DNA from: Pseudoselenomonas ruminantium
GTDB lineage: Bacteria; Bacillota; Negativicutes; Selenomonadales; Selenomonadaceae
NCBI RefSeq assembly: GCF_900104055.1
Contig: NZ_FNJQ01000021.1
Span: 1-63,800 of the forward strand
Direction: 5' to 3'
Length of the DNA: 63,800 nucleotides
In this document: piece by piece, positions 9,480-18,404 of the stretch
Numbering within the stretch: position 1 is the stretch's first letter
Layout: every line of letters starts with the position of its first letter
Made by a program: the position numbers and the translations under genes
The notes under the pieces: generated by a model
What the model was told of the DNA's origin: nothing
What the model saw: the letters and a program-made list of their open reading frames with translations, nothing else
Databases searched by the model: none

Positions 9480-9572
9480 TTCTTCTCCTCTATCATTACA
9501 TCTGGCTATGGTTCCCTACTCTACAGAAATGCCACCTTGCCAAAAGTATTATCACGCTGGGTGCACCCCCGA

Positions 9573-9765
9573 GCGTGGCAGGCGACAACTGACTGTAGCG
9601 TGGAGCACAGGGCGTTAAGAAACTGTTTTTTGCCATACCTCTGCTCTAGCGGGAAAAGTCTACTGTTTGAGCATAGCGAGTTTTGACTTTTCACGCTAAT
9701 TAATTAAGGGCAAAAAACAGTTTTAGCCAAGGGCTCAAGCGAAAGGCAGATGCCGCCTGCCACGC
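9573..9765. other. Nested inverted-repeat element between hsdM and hsdS
   Basis: A non-coding 315-bp gap (9480-9794) contains three nested stems. Outer: GCGTGGCAGGCG (9573-9584) with CGCCTGCCACGC (9754-9765), perfect 12 bp. Middle: AAACTGTTTTTTGCC (9620-9634) with GGCAAAAAACAGTTT (9709-9723), perfect 15 bp. Inner: 9648-9660 with 9685-9697, 12 of 13 pairs. Together they fold into one long imperfect hairpin on either strand. No credible ORF lies here. It could be a miniature inverted-repeat element, a structured RNA or a recombination scar; a reverse transcriptase that would make it a retron is absent. Confidence 0.7.
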
Positions 9766-9794
9766 GCCCAACTGCCTCGAACCAGTCCCGCGTA

Positions 9795-11252
9795 CTATTT
9801 CAGCATCTCCCGCAGCTTTTCCATATCCTCACTGATGGACAAACTAAGCTCGTCCAACTTCGTCATCAATTCCAACGTACTGGGATATTCCACCGGCACA
9901 TACTCAATTTCCTTATACTTATTGATGGACAAGTCATATCCATTCTGCCGGATCTCCTCCACCGGCACAAAGAAACTCTGCTCCGTGCGCTTGCGGCCTT
10001 CTTCCTGTTCCAGATTCTTGAACCGGGCGATAATGTCAGGAATATCGTTCTCCTCAATCTCCTGCCGCTTGTCATCAAGGCTGTAGCCGTCTGCCTGCAT
10101 ATCGTAGAACCAAACCTTGTCCGTACCGCCTGCATTTGTCTTGGTAAAGAAGAGTATTGCCGTGGATACCCCTGCATAAGGCTTGAACACGCCGCTGGGC
10201 ATGGAGACCACTGCCGTCAATTTGTTGTTATCCACCAGTTCCTTGCGCAGAGCCTGATGAGCCTTGGACGAACCAAAGAGCACGCCATCGGGGACAATAA
10301 CCGCCGCTCTGCCGCCCAGCTTCAGGATACGCAGGAACAGGGCGAGAAAGAGCAGCTCTGTTTTCTTGGTCTTGGTAACGCGCAGCAGACTTTCCTCCAC
10401 GGTTTCATTGTCCAGAGAGCCTTTAAATGGAGGATTGGCCAGACAAAGGGTATAGAGTTCCTTATCGGGATTATGCTTGGAAAGGCTGTCTTTATAGTCA
10501 ATGCTGGGATTTTGCACACCATGAAGCATCATGTTCATAGTACCGATGCGCAGCATGGTGGGGTCCGTATCAAAGCCATTGAACATGGTCGTATTGAAAT
10601 GCTGGGCCTGTTCATCATCCAGCAGCATATCCCCATGATGTTTACGGATAAATTCTTCTGCGGCTACTAAAAATCCTGCCGTGCCCATCGCCGGATCTAC
10701 CACAATATCCGAAGGCTGCGGCGCCGCCATCTCCACCATCATCTTGATGATATGGCGCGGCGTGCGGAACTGGCCGTTGATTTTGGAAGAAGCCAGCTTG
10801 GACAACATGTACTCATACAGGTCACCCTTGCTGTCTTCTTCATTCAGTTCCAGCTTATCGATGCCCTCAATGATCTTCGCCAGTTTGTCCGGTGCAGAAA
10901 TCTGGAAGGTCGCATCCTTCATAAAACGGGTGTAGGAAGCATCATCATCGGGATGCAGATTCTTGATAAAAGGGAAAATCTCATCCTGCATGAGCTGAAA
11001 CTGTACGGCCGGCGCTAAATTCTTAAACTTGCTCCAACGATAATTCTGCTGCTCCGGGCCAAAGATTTTCTCCTCATGCTCAAAGCCCAACAGCGCCGCA
11101 TTTGCTTCGTTCTCTGTCTCTATATCATCAAGCTGCTTGATAAACAGCAGGTAAGTAAACTGCTCGATAACCAACAGCGGATTCGTCAGTCCTCCCGTCC
11201 AGAAGGTATCCCAAATCTGGTCTACTTTATTTCGCTCTTCGCCTACTAACAT
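9795..11252 (-). CDS. hsdM: Type I restriction-modification methyltransferase HsdM
   Basis: N6-adenine methyltransferase subunit, 485 residues. It has the N-terminal HsdM helical domain (about 1-150), the SAM-binding motif I DPAMGTAGF and the catalytic motif IV NPPF in CLANPPFKG, so methylation should be possible. It is preceded by GGGAGGAT at a proper distance from ATG 11252. It is upstream of hsdS in the same direction, but separated by 315 bp containing a nested inverted repeat. Its GC content resembles the chromosomal core more than hsdS does. No hsdR is found in the window, so this is either a methyltransferase-only locus or the restriction subunit lies elsewhere or was lost. Confidence 0.93.
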   Translation of the reverse strand: MLVGEERNKVDQIWDTFWTGGLTNPLLVIEQFTYLLFIKQLDDIETENEANAALLGFEHEEKIFGPEQQNYRWSKFKNLAPAVQFQLMQDEIFPFIKNLHPDDDASYTRFMKDATFQISAPDKLAKIIEGIDKLELNEEDSKGDLYEYMLSKLASSKINGQFRTPRHIIKMMVEMAAPQPSDIVVDPAMGTAGFLVAAEEFIRKHHGDMLLDDEQAQHFNTTMFNGFDTDPTMLRIGTMNMMLHGVQNPSIDYKDSLSKHNPDKELYTLCLANPPFKGSLDNETVEESLLRVTKTKKTELLFLALFLRILKLGGRAAVIVPDGVLFGSSKAHQALRKELVDNNKLTAVVSMPSGVFKPYAGVSTAILFFTKTNAGGTDKVWFYDMQADGYSLDDKRQEIEENDIPDIIARFKNLEQEEGRKRTEQSFFVPVEEIRQNGYDLSINKYKEIEYVPVEYPSTLELMTKLDELSLSISEDMEKLREMLK

Positions 11253-11317
11253 TTCTTATCCTCCCACGTTCATACCAATCTCTTTTTATTGTATAGTTTA
11301 TGAGCATAGATGTCAAA

Positions 11318-11357
11318 AACAGCCTTGCCAAAGACGATTGTCCCAGTAAGGCTGTTC
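11318..11357 (-). terminator. Terminator of the arginine operon
   Basis: AACAGCCTT and AAGGCTGTT form a stem followed on the minus strand by a run of T. It lies downstream of the argH stop, between it and hsdM. The stem is symmetrical and could also slow transcription entering from the other side. Confidence 0.75.
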
Positions 11358-11365
11358 TTTAATAT

Positions 11366-11409
11366 TTGACATGTCAATTTTTGACTGGTCAGATTTGCTG
11401 ACAGGTCAA
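11366..11409. repeat. Three TTGACNNGTCAA-type palindromes at the argH 3' end
   Basis: TTGACATGTCAA (11366-11377), TTGACTGGTCAG (11381-11392) and CTGACAGGTCAA (11398-11409) follow one another closely. The argH stop codon lies within the second copy. The same motif recurs at other gene ends or starts in this window (19465-19476, 29238-29249, 46254-46281). Function unknown. Confidence 0.6.
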
Positions 11410-12807
11410 CTTTGTATTACTTTCTTTCTCGGCCGCAATCAGTTCCTGTGCCGCTTCGAGCTGGCGTTCTACCTGCTTATCGGAAGTGCCGCCCAAAGAG
11501 TTGCGCTGGTTGACGCAGGTCTCGGGCTTCAAAGCTTCGGCAATATCGGATTCGAACAGCGGCGAAAGCTTCTGCAGCTCGGGCAAGGTCATATCGGCCA
11601 GGTACTTGCCCTGGGCAATGCACTCATGAACAGCCGTACCAGCCACCGCATGGGCCTGACGGAAGGGCAGGCCCTTCTTGACCAGGTAATCGGCCAAATC
11701 CGTAGCGTTGGAGAAGTCCTCCTCGACGGCCTTGCGCATGACGTCTTTCTTGACCTTCATGCCGCGAATCAGCTGGGCATAAACACCTAAGCTGAATTTC
11801 ACCGTATCGATGGCATCGAAGATGCCTTCCTTGTCCTCCTGCAAATCCTTGTTATAAGCCAAGGGCAGGCCTTTTACGGTGGTCAGCATAGCCATCAGGT
11901 GGCCGATAACCCGGCCGGTCTTGCCGCGTACCAGTTCGGATACATCGGGGTTCTTCTTCTGCGGCATCATGGACGAGCCCGTGCAATGGGCATCGTCAAG
12001 TTCCACAAAGGAGAACTCCCGGCTGCACCAGAGGATGGTCTCTTCCGACAGGCGGGAGAGATGCACCATTAGAATGCTGGCTGCGGACAGGAATTCCATG
12101 ATGTAGTCACGGTCGCTGACCGCATCGAGGCTGTTGCCGTAAATCTGCTCGAAGTTCAGCTGCTTAGCCACCAGTTCCCGATCAATCGGGAAGGTAGTGC
12201 CAGCCAAGGCACCTGCGCCCAAAGGCATAATATCCGCCCGTTTGTATACGCCCTCGAAGCGGGCATAGTCACGGGAGAGCATGCCGAAATAGGCCAGCAG
12301 ATGATGCGCAAAGAGAATGGGCTGTGCCCGCTGGAGATGGGTGTAACCAGGCATGATGACATCCTGATTTTTCTTGGCCAGCTCCACGAGGGCTTCCTGC
12401 AGGTTGATGATTTCCTGCTGGACAGCCACGACTTCCCGGCGCACATACATATGGGTATCGAGGGCCACCTGGTCATTGCGGCTGCGGGCGGTATGGAGCC
12501 GCCCGCCAGCTTCGCCAATGGCCTCGGTAAGCCGTTTTTCGATATTCATATGGATATCTTCAAGATCCACGGAGAAGTCGAAGTCCCCCGCTTCAATCTG
12601 CGCTTCGATATCCTTGAGGCCCTGCAGGATTGCCCCGCAGTCGTCCTCAGAGATGATGCCGCACTTGGAGAGCATGATGGCATGGGCGATGGAGCCCGCA
12701 ATGTCCTCATGGTACATGCGCTTGTCAAAATTTATGGAGGCCTGGAATTCATTGACCATTTCATCTACGGTCTTGGTGAAACGGCCTCCCCACATGGCCT
12801 CGCTCAT
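11389..12807 (-). CDS. argH: Argininosuccinate lyase
   Basis: Last step of arginine synthesis: argininosuccinate to arginine plus fumarate, in the cytosol. 472 residues, full family length. The fumarase/aspartase-superfamily signature [12 protein letters not shown] with the flexible catalytic Ser loop is present, as are [12 protein letters not shown] and [12 protein letters not shown]. It is the last gene of the argCJBDFGH operon; its ATG overlaps the argG stop by 4 bases. The C-terminal tail is encoded across repeated TTGAC-NN-GTCAA palindromes. Confidence 0.97.
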   Translation of the reverse strand: MSEAMWGGRFTKTVDEMVNEFQASINFDKRMYHEDIAGSIAHAIMLSKCGIISEDDCGAILQGLKDIEAQIEAGDFDFSVDLEDIHMNIEKRLTEAIGEAGGRLHTARSRNDQVALDTHMYVRREVVAVQQEIINLQEALVELAKKNQDVIMPGYTHLQRAQPILFAHHLLAYFGMLSRDYARFEGVYKRADIMPLGAGALAGTTFPIDRELVAKQLNFEQIYGNSLDAVSDRDYIMEFLSAASILMVHLSRLSEETILWCSREFSFVELDDAHCTGSSMMPQKKNPDVSELVRGKTGRVIGHLMAMLTTVKGLPLAYNKDLQEDKEGIFDAIDTVKFSLGVYAQLIRGMKVKKDVMRKAVEEDFSNATDLADYLVKKGLPFRQAHAVAGTAVHECIAQGKYLADMTLPELQKLSPLFESDIAEALKPETCVNQRNSLGGTSDKQVERQLEAAQELIAAEKESNTKLTCQQI

Positions 12808-14018
12808 TTACCCGTCTTCTCCTGCATCAGGGCACGAACCTTGAGCGGCAGGCCGAACAGGTTGATGAAGCCCGTAGCATCTGCCTGGTTGTATACGTCA
12901 TCATGCTCGAAGGTCACAAATTCCTGGCTGTACAGGGAGTACGGGGAAGTGGAACCAGCGGAGATGATGTTGCCCTTGTAGAGTTTCAGTTTGACCTGAC
13001 CAGTCACGGTCTGCTGGGTGCTGTTGACGAATGCATCCAGTGCTTCGCGCAGCTGGCAGAACCACATGCCATCGTAAACGAGTTCGGCATAACGGATGCC
13101 AACCTGCTGCTTGTAGTGATAGGTGTTGCGGTCAAGGCAGAGGTATTCCAGTTCACGGTGTGCATAGTAGAGCAGAGCTCCGCCCGGGTTCTCATAGACA
13201 CCGCGGGACTTCATGCCCACGAGACGGTTTTCGCAGATATCCACGATACCAACGCCGTTGCGGGCACCAATCTTGTTGAGTTCTTCGAGCAGTTCCACAG
13301 CGCCCATTTTCTTGCCGTTTACGCCTACCGGTTCGCCCTTTTCAAAGTCGATGGTCACGTATTCCGGTTCGTCCGGAGCATCCTTCGGAGCCTTGGAAAT
13401 CAGGAACATGCTGTCATGCGGCTCGTTGGCCGGATCTTCGAGGTCTGCGCCTTCATGGGACAGATGCCAGATGTTACGGTCCATGGAATAGGTCTTGTTT
13501 TCCGTAGCGATGGGAATATCATGCTTCTTGGCATATTCGATTTCAGCGGAGCGGGAATCGAGGTCCCATTCACGCCAGGGAGCAATCAGAGTGATGTTCG
13601 GAGCCAGAGCCTTGACTGTCAGCTCGAAACGAACCTGGTCATTGCCCTTGCCGGTAGCGCCATGAGCGATGGCATCCGCGCCTTCCTGCTTGGCGATTTC
13701 CACCAGTTTTTTGGCAATGATCGGGCGGGCAAAGGAAGTGCCTAAGAGGTACTTGTCTTCGTAAACAGCACCGGCCTTCAACGTGGGCCATACATATTCC
13801 TTGAGGAATTCTTCCTTGAGGTCTGCAATATAAACCTTGGAAGCACCGGATTTCAGCGCCTTATCATGAACGGCATCCAGCTCATCGCCCTGCCCTACAT
13901 CGGCGCAGCAGGCGATAACTTCGCAGCCATCATAGTTTTCCTTGAGCCAGGGAATGATAACGGAGGTATCCAGACCGCCGGAGTAAGCCAGAACTACTTT
14001 TTTAATCTGTTTAGCCAT
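12804..14018 (-). CDS. argG: Argininosuccinate synthase
   Basis: Joins citrulline and aspartate using ATP to give argininosuccinate. 404 residues. The ATP-pyrophosphatase P-loop [10 protein letters not shown] lies near residues 10-19; the downstream [13 protein letters not shown] and [15 protein letters not shown] blocks are typical. AAGGAAGT precedes ATG 14018. An 80-bp gap holding a small dispersed repeat separates it from argF, whereas the junction with argH is a 4-base overlap. Confidence 0.98.
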   Translation of the reverse strand: MAKQIKKVVLAYSGGLDTSVIIPWLKENYDGCEVIACCADVGQGDELDAVHDKALKSGASKVYIADLKEEFLKEYVWPTLKAGAVYEDKYLLGTSFARPIIAKKLVEIAKQEGADAIAHGATGKGNDQVRFELTVKALAPNITLIAPWREWDLDSRSAEIEYAKKHDIPIATENKTYSMDRNIWHLSHEGADLEDPANEPHDSMFLISKAPKDAPDEPEYVTIDFEKGEPVGVNGKKMGAVELLEELNKIGARNGVGIVDICENRLVGMKSRGVYENPGGALLYYAHRELEYLCLDRNTYHYKQQVGIRYAELVYDGMWFCQLREALDAFVNSTQQTVTGQVKLKLYKGNIISAGSTSPYSLYSQEFVTFEHDDVYNQADATGFINLFGLPLKVRALMQEKTGK

Positions 14019-14049
14019 AATATTACTTCCTTTCTATTGTAAAAAATTA

Positions 14050-14099
14050 CACCTCATCCGCCCCTGACGGGGCACCTTTCCCTCAAGGGGAAGGCTTTT
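14050..14099. repeat. Dispersed two-hairpin repeat between argF and argG
   Basis: The gap holds GCCCCTGACGGGGC (14060-14073) and CCTTTCCCTCAAGGGGAAGG (14075-14094), two adjacent stem-loops ending with the CCTCATCCG/AAGGC edges common to small extragenic repeats of many bacteria. It sits inside the arg operon and may affect mRNA stability or partial termination before argG. Confidence 0.6.
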
Positions 14100-15028
14100 T
14101 AACCCATAGTCAAAGCCATAATGGCCTTCTGGGTATGGAGGCGGTTTTCTGCTTCGTCAAAAATCACATGGGCATTGGCTTCGAGGACTTCCTCGGTGAT
14201 TTCCTCGCCGCGGTAAGCCGGCAGGCAGTGCATCACGATAGCCCGCTTGTCTGCATGAGCTAGAAGTTCCTTGTTGACCTGATAAGGCGCGAAGATCTTC
14301 TTGCGCGCATCATGCTCCTCTTCCTGCCCCATGCTGGCCCAAGTGTCCGTGACCACGATATCGGCGCCCTTGACCGCTTCCACCGGATCTGTCACGAGTT
14401 CAATGCTGGCGCCCGTGAGCTTGGCATCTTCTTTGGCCAGCTTGGTCACGGTAGCATCAGGCTTGTAATCTGCCGGCGTAGCTGCCACAAAGGTCATGCC
14501 CGCTTTGGCACAGCCATACATGTAGGAATTGGTCATATTGTTGCCATCCCCCACATAGGCCATCTTGAGCCCCTTGAGGTTCTTGCCCTTATGCTCCTGA
14601 ATGGTCAGCAAATCCGTCAATACCTGACAGGGATGGAGCAAATCGGTCAGGGCATTGATTACGGGAATATCCGCGTATTTAGCCAGTTCCTCTACTCTAT
14701 CGTGCCCGTAGGTACGGATCATAATGCCGTCCAGATAACGGGAGAGCACCCGGGCCGTATCCTTGATGGGTTCGCCGCGGCCCAGCTGCAAATCGCGGTT
14801 GGACAGGAACAATGCCTGACCGCCCAGTTGGTACATGCCCACTTCGAAGGAAACTCTGGTTCGCGTGGAGGATTTTTCAAATATCATGCCCAAGGTCTTG
14901 CCTTTAAGCAGATGATGTTCGATCCCCGCCTTCTGCTTGGCCTTGAGTTCATGCGCCAAAGCCAGGATTTCCTGCACTTCATCCACGGAAAGTTCGTGGA
15001 TGGATAACATATCGCGTCCTTTTAACAT
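14099..15028 (-). CDS. argF: Ornithine carbamoyltransferase
   Basis: Makes citrulline from ornithine and carbamoyl phosphate. 309 residues. The carbamoyl-phosphate site SSTRTRVSFE, the HPCQVLTDLL block and the ornithine-site HCLPAYRGEE are all present. ATG 15028 follows AAGGGGGC with good spacing; a second in-frame ATG at 15010 has AAAGGA and is possible. It begins 11 bases after argD in the same operon. The HCLP Cys makes it an OTCase rather than an aspartate carbamoyltransferase. Confidence 0.97.
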   Translation of the reverse strand: MLKGRDMLSIHELSVDEVQEILALAHELKAKQKAGIEHHLLKGKTLGMIFEKSSTRTRVSFEVGMYQLGGQALFLSNRDLQLGRGEPIKDTARVLSRYLDGIMIRTYGHDRVEELAKYADIPVINALTDLLHPCQVLTDLLTIQEHKGKNLKGLKMAYVGDGNNMTNSYMYGCAKAGMTFVAATPADYKPDATVTKLAKEDAKLTGASIELVTDPVEAVKGADIVVTDTWASMGQEEEHDARKKIFAPYQVNKELLAHADKRAIVMHCLPAYRGEEITEEVLEANAHVIFDEAENRLHTQKAIMALTMG

Positions 15029-15039
15029 CCAAAGCCCCC

Positions 15040-16242
15040 TTATTCGGCATATTTGCCGATTACTTCGTCCATTACTGCAAATGCTTCATCAATCTGTGCC
15101 GTGGTGATGATCAGTGGCGGGATAAAGCGCAAAACCTTGCCAGCCGTGCAGTTGATAATCAGACCTTGCGCCAGGCAGTCATTGACAATATCCCGGCCAT
15201 GGTCGGCCTCTTTGAGTTCTGCACCGAGAATCAGGCCCTCGCCACGCACATCCACGATATAGTTTGGATATTTGTTGGCTAATTCCTGCAATTTATCCTT
15301 AAAATATTTGCCCACAGACTGAATATTTTTAAGGAAGCTTTCCTGCGGCACCGTATCAAGTACCACATTGGCTGCGGCACAGGCCAGCGGATTGCCGCCG
15401 AAGGTCGTGCCATGGTCGCCGGGCTTAAAGGCCTTGGCTACCTTGTCGGTAACGATGAAGGCACCGATGGGCACGCCGCCCGCCAAACCTTTGGCCAAGG
15501 TTACGATATCGGGTTTGATGCCGTAGTTCTCATAGGCGAAGAACTTGCCGCTGCGGCCGATACCCGCCTGAATCTCATCGAGGATCAGCAGAGCGCCGTG
15601 CTTGTCACAAAGGGACCGTACCTGTTTGAGGTAATCTGCATCCGGCGTATGCACGCCGCCTTCCCCCTGAATGGTTTCGAGCATCACTGCCGCAGTCTTG
15701 TCGCTAATCTTTTCTTCGAGCTCGGCAATGTCATTGTAATGCACATAGCTGAACCCCTCAGGCAGTGGCCCGAGGCCCTCATGGTAATGGGGCTGGCCCG
15801 TAGCCGTCAGCGTGGCGATGGTACGGCCATGGAAGCTGTCCCAGGCGGAGATAATTTCCGTCTTTTCGGGATTGATGCTATAGCCATACTTGCGGGCAAT
15901 CTTGATGGCCCCTTCGTTTGCCTCCGCGCCGGAGTTGCCGAAGAAGGCTTTATCCAGGCCGCTGAGTTTCACAAGCTTGGCCGCCGCATCGGCCTGTGGC
16001 TGGGTGTAGTAGAGGTTCGAGCAATGGATGAGTTTTCCTGCCTGCTCCGCTACGGCATCAACCAGAGCCTTATTGTTATGGCCCAGCACATTTACCGCAA
16101 TGCCCCCCAAGAAGTCCAGATACTTCCTACCGTTAATATCCCAGACATAGGCGCCATCGCCATGGTCGAGGACGATCTTATAGCGGTTAAAGACCGGCAG
16201 GTAACTTGCCTGGTCCTCCGCAAAAATTTCCTGTTCCTGCAT
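15040..16242 (-). CDS. argD: Acetylornithine aminotransferase
   Basis: PLP-dependent class III aminotransferase, 400 residues, converting N-acetylglutamate semialdehyde to N-acetylornithine. The PLP Lys lies in TLAKGLAGGVP; the cofactor-phosphate GNSGAEANEGA and LILDEIQAGIGR (with the Asp that pairs the pyridine nitrogen) are intact. It lies between argB and argF in the arg operon. Like other ArgD proteins it might also serve as succinyl-diaminopimelate aminotransferase; dapA is 20 kb away. Confidence 0.96.
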   Translation of the reverse strand: MQEQEIFAEDQASYLPVFNRYKIVLDHGDGAYVWDINGRKYLDFLGGIAVNVLGHNNKALVDAVAEQAGKLIHCSNLYYTQPQADAAAKLVKLSGLDKAFFGNSGAEANEGAIKIARKYGYSINPEKTEIISAWDSFHGRTIATLTATGQPHYHEGLGPLPEGFSYVHYNDIAELEEKISDKTAAVMLETIQGEGGVHTPDADYLKQVRSLCDKHGALLILDEIQAGIGRSGKFFAYENYGIKPDIVTLAKGLAGGVPIGAFIVTDKVAKAFKPGDHGTTFGGNPLACAAANVVLDTVPQESFLKNIQSVGKYFKDKLQELANKYPNYIVDVRGEGLILGAELKEADHGRDIVNDCLAQGLIINCTAGKVLRFIPPLIITTAQIDEAFAVMDEVIGKYAE

Positions 16243-16258
16243 AATTTCTCCCTTTTAT

Positions 16259-17143
16259 TCAACGCACCACCTGGGTGCCAATGCCCCGGGAGGTAAAGAT
16301 TTCCAAAATGATGGAGTGCGGCAGGCGCCCATCGATGATATGCGTCTTGCCCGTGCCCTGCTCCAGTGAAGTCAGGCAGGCTTCCACCTTCGGAATCATG
16401 CCTCCAGCGATGATGCCTTCTTTGATATACTGGCGGGCATCCGGCAGATGCAGTGTGGAGATGAAGCTTGACTTGTCGTTGAAGTCCTTATAGATGCCTT
16501 CAATATCCGTCAGCAGCAGTAATTTCTCCGCCTGCAGGGCGCCGGCAATCTCGGCCGCCACATAGTCAGCATTGATATTGTAGCTCTCGCCGTTATCCCC
16601 TACACCAATCGGTGCGATAACGGGCACATAGCCCTGCTTCAGTAAGTCTTCGAGGATGCCTGTATCCACCTGCTCCACTTCGCCTACATAGCCGATATCC
16701 ACAGATTTAGTGTCCTCGCCCTCGTAGACTGTGGCCAGTTTCTTACGGGCCTTTATAAGACCTGCATCCTTGCCGCTGAGCCCCACGGCCCTTACGCCGC
16801 GGCGGTTCAGCAGGTTGACGATTTCGGAGTTGACCTTGCCATCGAGCACCATTTCCGCAATCTCGATGGTTTCCTCATCGGTCACCCGGAGGCCGGCTAC
16901 GAAATCCGACTCCTTGCCCACCTTCTTGAGAAAGCCCGTGATATCCGGGCCACCGCCATGGACGATGACCGGGCGGATGCCCACGTATTTCATCAGGGCA
17001 ATATCCTGCATGACCTTTTCCTTGAGGTCATCGTTAATCATGGCGTTGCCGCCGTATTTGATGACGATGGTCTTGCCGTAGAACTGCTGGATATAGGGCA
17101 GGGCCTCCACCAGGATGGCCGCTTTGTCCTCTGCTGTAAACAT
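16259..17143 (-). CDS. argB: Acetylglutamate kinase
   Basis: Phosphorylates N-acetylglutamate. 294 residues, amino-acid-kinase fold with the phosphate-binding IKYGGNAM and VHGGGPDI loops. The extended N-terminus before the first strand (EALPYIQQFYGKT) matches the kinked helix of the arginine-inhibited hexameric kinases, so feedback inhibition by arginine is likely (inference from family). It starts 12 bases after argJ in the operon. Confidence 0.97.
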   Translation of the reverse strand: MFTAEDKAAILVEALPYIQQFYGKTIVIKYGGNAMINDDLKEKVMQDIALMKYVGIRPVIVHGGGPDITGFLKKVGKESDFVAGLRVTDEETIEIAEMVLDGKVNSEIVNLLNRRGVRAVGLSGKDAGLIKARKKLATVYEGEDTKSVDIGYVGEVEQVDTGILEDLLKQGYVPVIAPIGVGDNGESYNINADYVAAEIAGALQAEKLLLLTDIEGIYKDFNDKSSFISTLHLPDARQYIKEGIIAGGMIPKVEACLTSLEQGTGKTHIIDGRLPHSIILEIFTSRGIGTQVVR

Positions 17144-17155
17144 CGCCCTGCCTCC

Positions 17156-18367
17156 TTAGGTGTGGTATTCGCCGTTGATCTTCACGTATTCGTAAGAGAA
17201 GTCGCAGCTCCAGATGTCAGCTTTAGCATCGCCCTCGCCCATGTCGATACCAATCACGATATCGTGGGCTTCCATGACCTTGCGAAGTTCTGCTTCATCA
17301 TATTTTGCGCCGACACCGTTGGCATAAACGGGAATGCCACCGAACTTCACCACGGTCTTATTAGGATCCATGGGCACGCCGGCATACCCCACGGCACAGA
17401 TAACTCGCCCCCAGTTGGGGTCCTCGCCGAAGAAGGCCGTCTTTACCAGCGGGCTCTTGGCTACGCTCATGCCAATGGTCTTGGCATCGGCAAAGCTCTT
17501 GGCGCCGCTTACGGAAATGGTCAGGAACTTGGTTGCGCCTTCGCCATCGGCCGCAATCTTCTTAGAAAGTTCCTGGCAGATATCCTTGAGCGTGCTCTTG
17601 AAGAGTTCATAGTCTTCATTTTCCTCGGTGATCTTGGCATTGCCAGCGGCACCGTTAGCCAGTACGATGACCATATCGTTGGTGCTCATATCGCCGTCAA
17701 TGGAAATCATGTTGAAGGAAACTTCCACGATTTCCGACAGGGCTTTCTGCAGAAGCTTGCTGTCAATGGCTGCATCCGTCGTGATAAAGCAGAGCATGGT
17801 GGCCATATTGGGCTGGATCATGCCGGAACCCTTGGCGATGGCACCGAAGCGCACTTCCTTGCCGCCCAACGTGATTTCCGTAGCGCAGGCCTTGGAATAG
17901 GTATCCGTCGTGATGATGGCCTTGCCGGCATTCTCGCTGCCCTCGCTGGACAGTTCCTTGATGGCCTGCTTGATGCCCGTTTCCATCTTGTCCATGGGCA
18001 GGTTCACGCCGATAACGCCCGTGGATGCCACAACTACATCATCGGCCTTGCAGCCCAGAGCCGTAGCCGTGATATCCTGCATGGCTGCAGCGTCTTTCTC
18101 GCCCTGCTCCCCCGTGCAGGCATTGGCGCAGCCTGCATTAGCCGTGATGGCATGGGCCATGCCCGTAGCCACAACCTTCTTGGAAGCGCGGACCGGCGCC
18201 GAAGCTACCGCATTTTGCGTGAAGGTGCCGGCAACTGCCGCTTCCTTCTCCGTATAGATAACGGCTACATCGAGATTACCGCTCTTCTTGATGCCGGCCT
18301 TGACGCCAGCAGCCTGGAATCCCTGCGGGTAGGTAACCCCCGCTTTTTTATGTGCATCACTAAACAT
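17156..18367 (-). CDS. argJ: Bifunctional glutamate N-acetyltransferase/ornithine acetyltransferase
   Basis: Moves the acetyl group from N-acetylornithine back to glutamate; with intrinsic synthase activity it makes argA unnecessary. About 403 residues. The self-cleavage site is visible as Ala-Thr in QPNMATMLCFITTDA; the Thr becomes the nucleophile of the beta chain. I start at ATG 18367, which follows GGGAGGAAT; an upstream in-frame ATG at 18382 overlaps that ribosome site. Whether it is bifunctional or monofunctional cannot be read from sequence, but no argA or argE is seen here. Confidence 0.95.
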   Translation of the reverse strand: MFSDAHKKAGVTYPQGFQAAGVKAGIKKSGNLDVAVIYTEKEAAVAGTFTQNAVASAPVRASKKVVATGMAHAITANAGCANACTGEQGEKDAAAMQDITATALGCKADDVVVASTGVIGVNLPMDKMETGIKQAIKELSSEGSENAGKAIITTDTYSKACATEITLGGKEVRFGAIAKGSGMIQPNMATMLCFITTDAAIDSKLLQKALSEIVEVSFNMISIDGDMSTNDMVIVLANGAAGNAKITEENEDYELFKSTLKDICQELSKKIAADGEGATKFLTISVSGAKSFADAKTIGMSVAKSPLVKTAFFGEDPNWGRVICAVGYAGVPMDPNKTVVKFGGIPVYANGVGAKYDEAELRKVMEAHDIVIGIDMGEGDAKADIWSCDFSYEYVKINGEYHT

Positions 18368-18404
18368 GAATATTCCTCCCAAAAATTCTTATCTATTGCT
18401 TCAA

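Noticed and set aside
9573-9765. Retron ncRNA
   Set aside because: Nested inverted repeats fit superficially, but there is no reverse transcriptase gene nearby.
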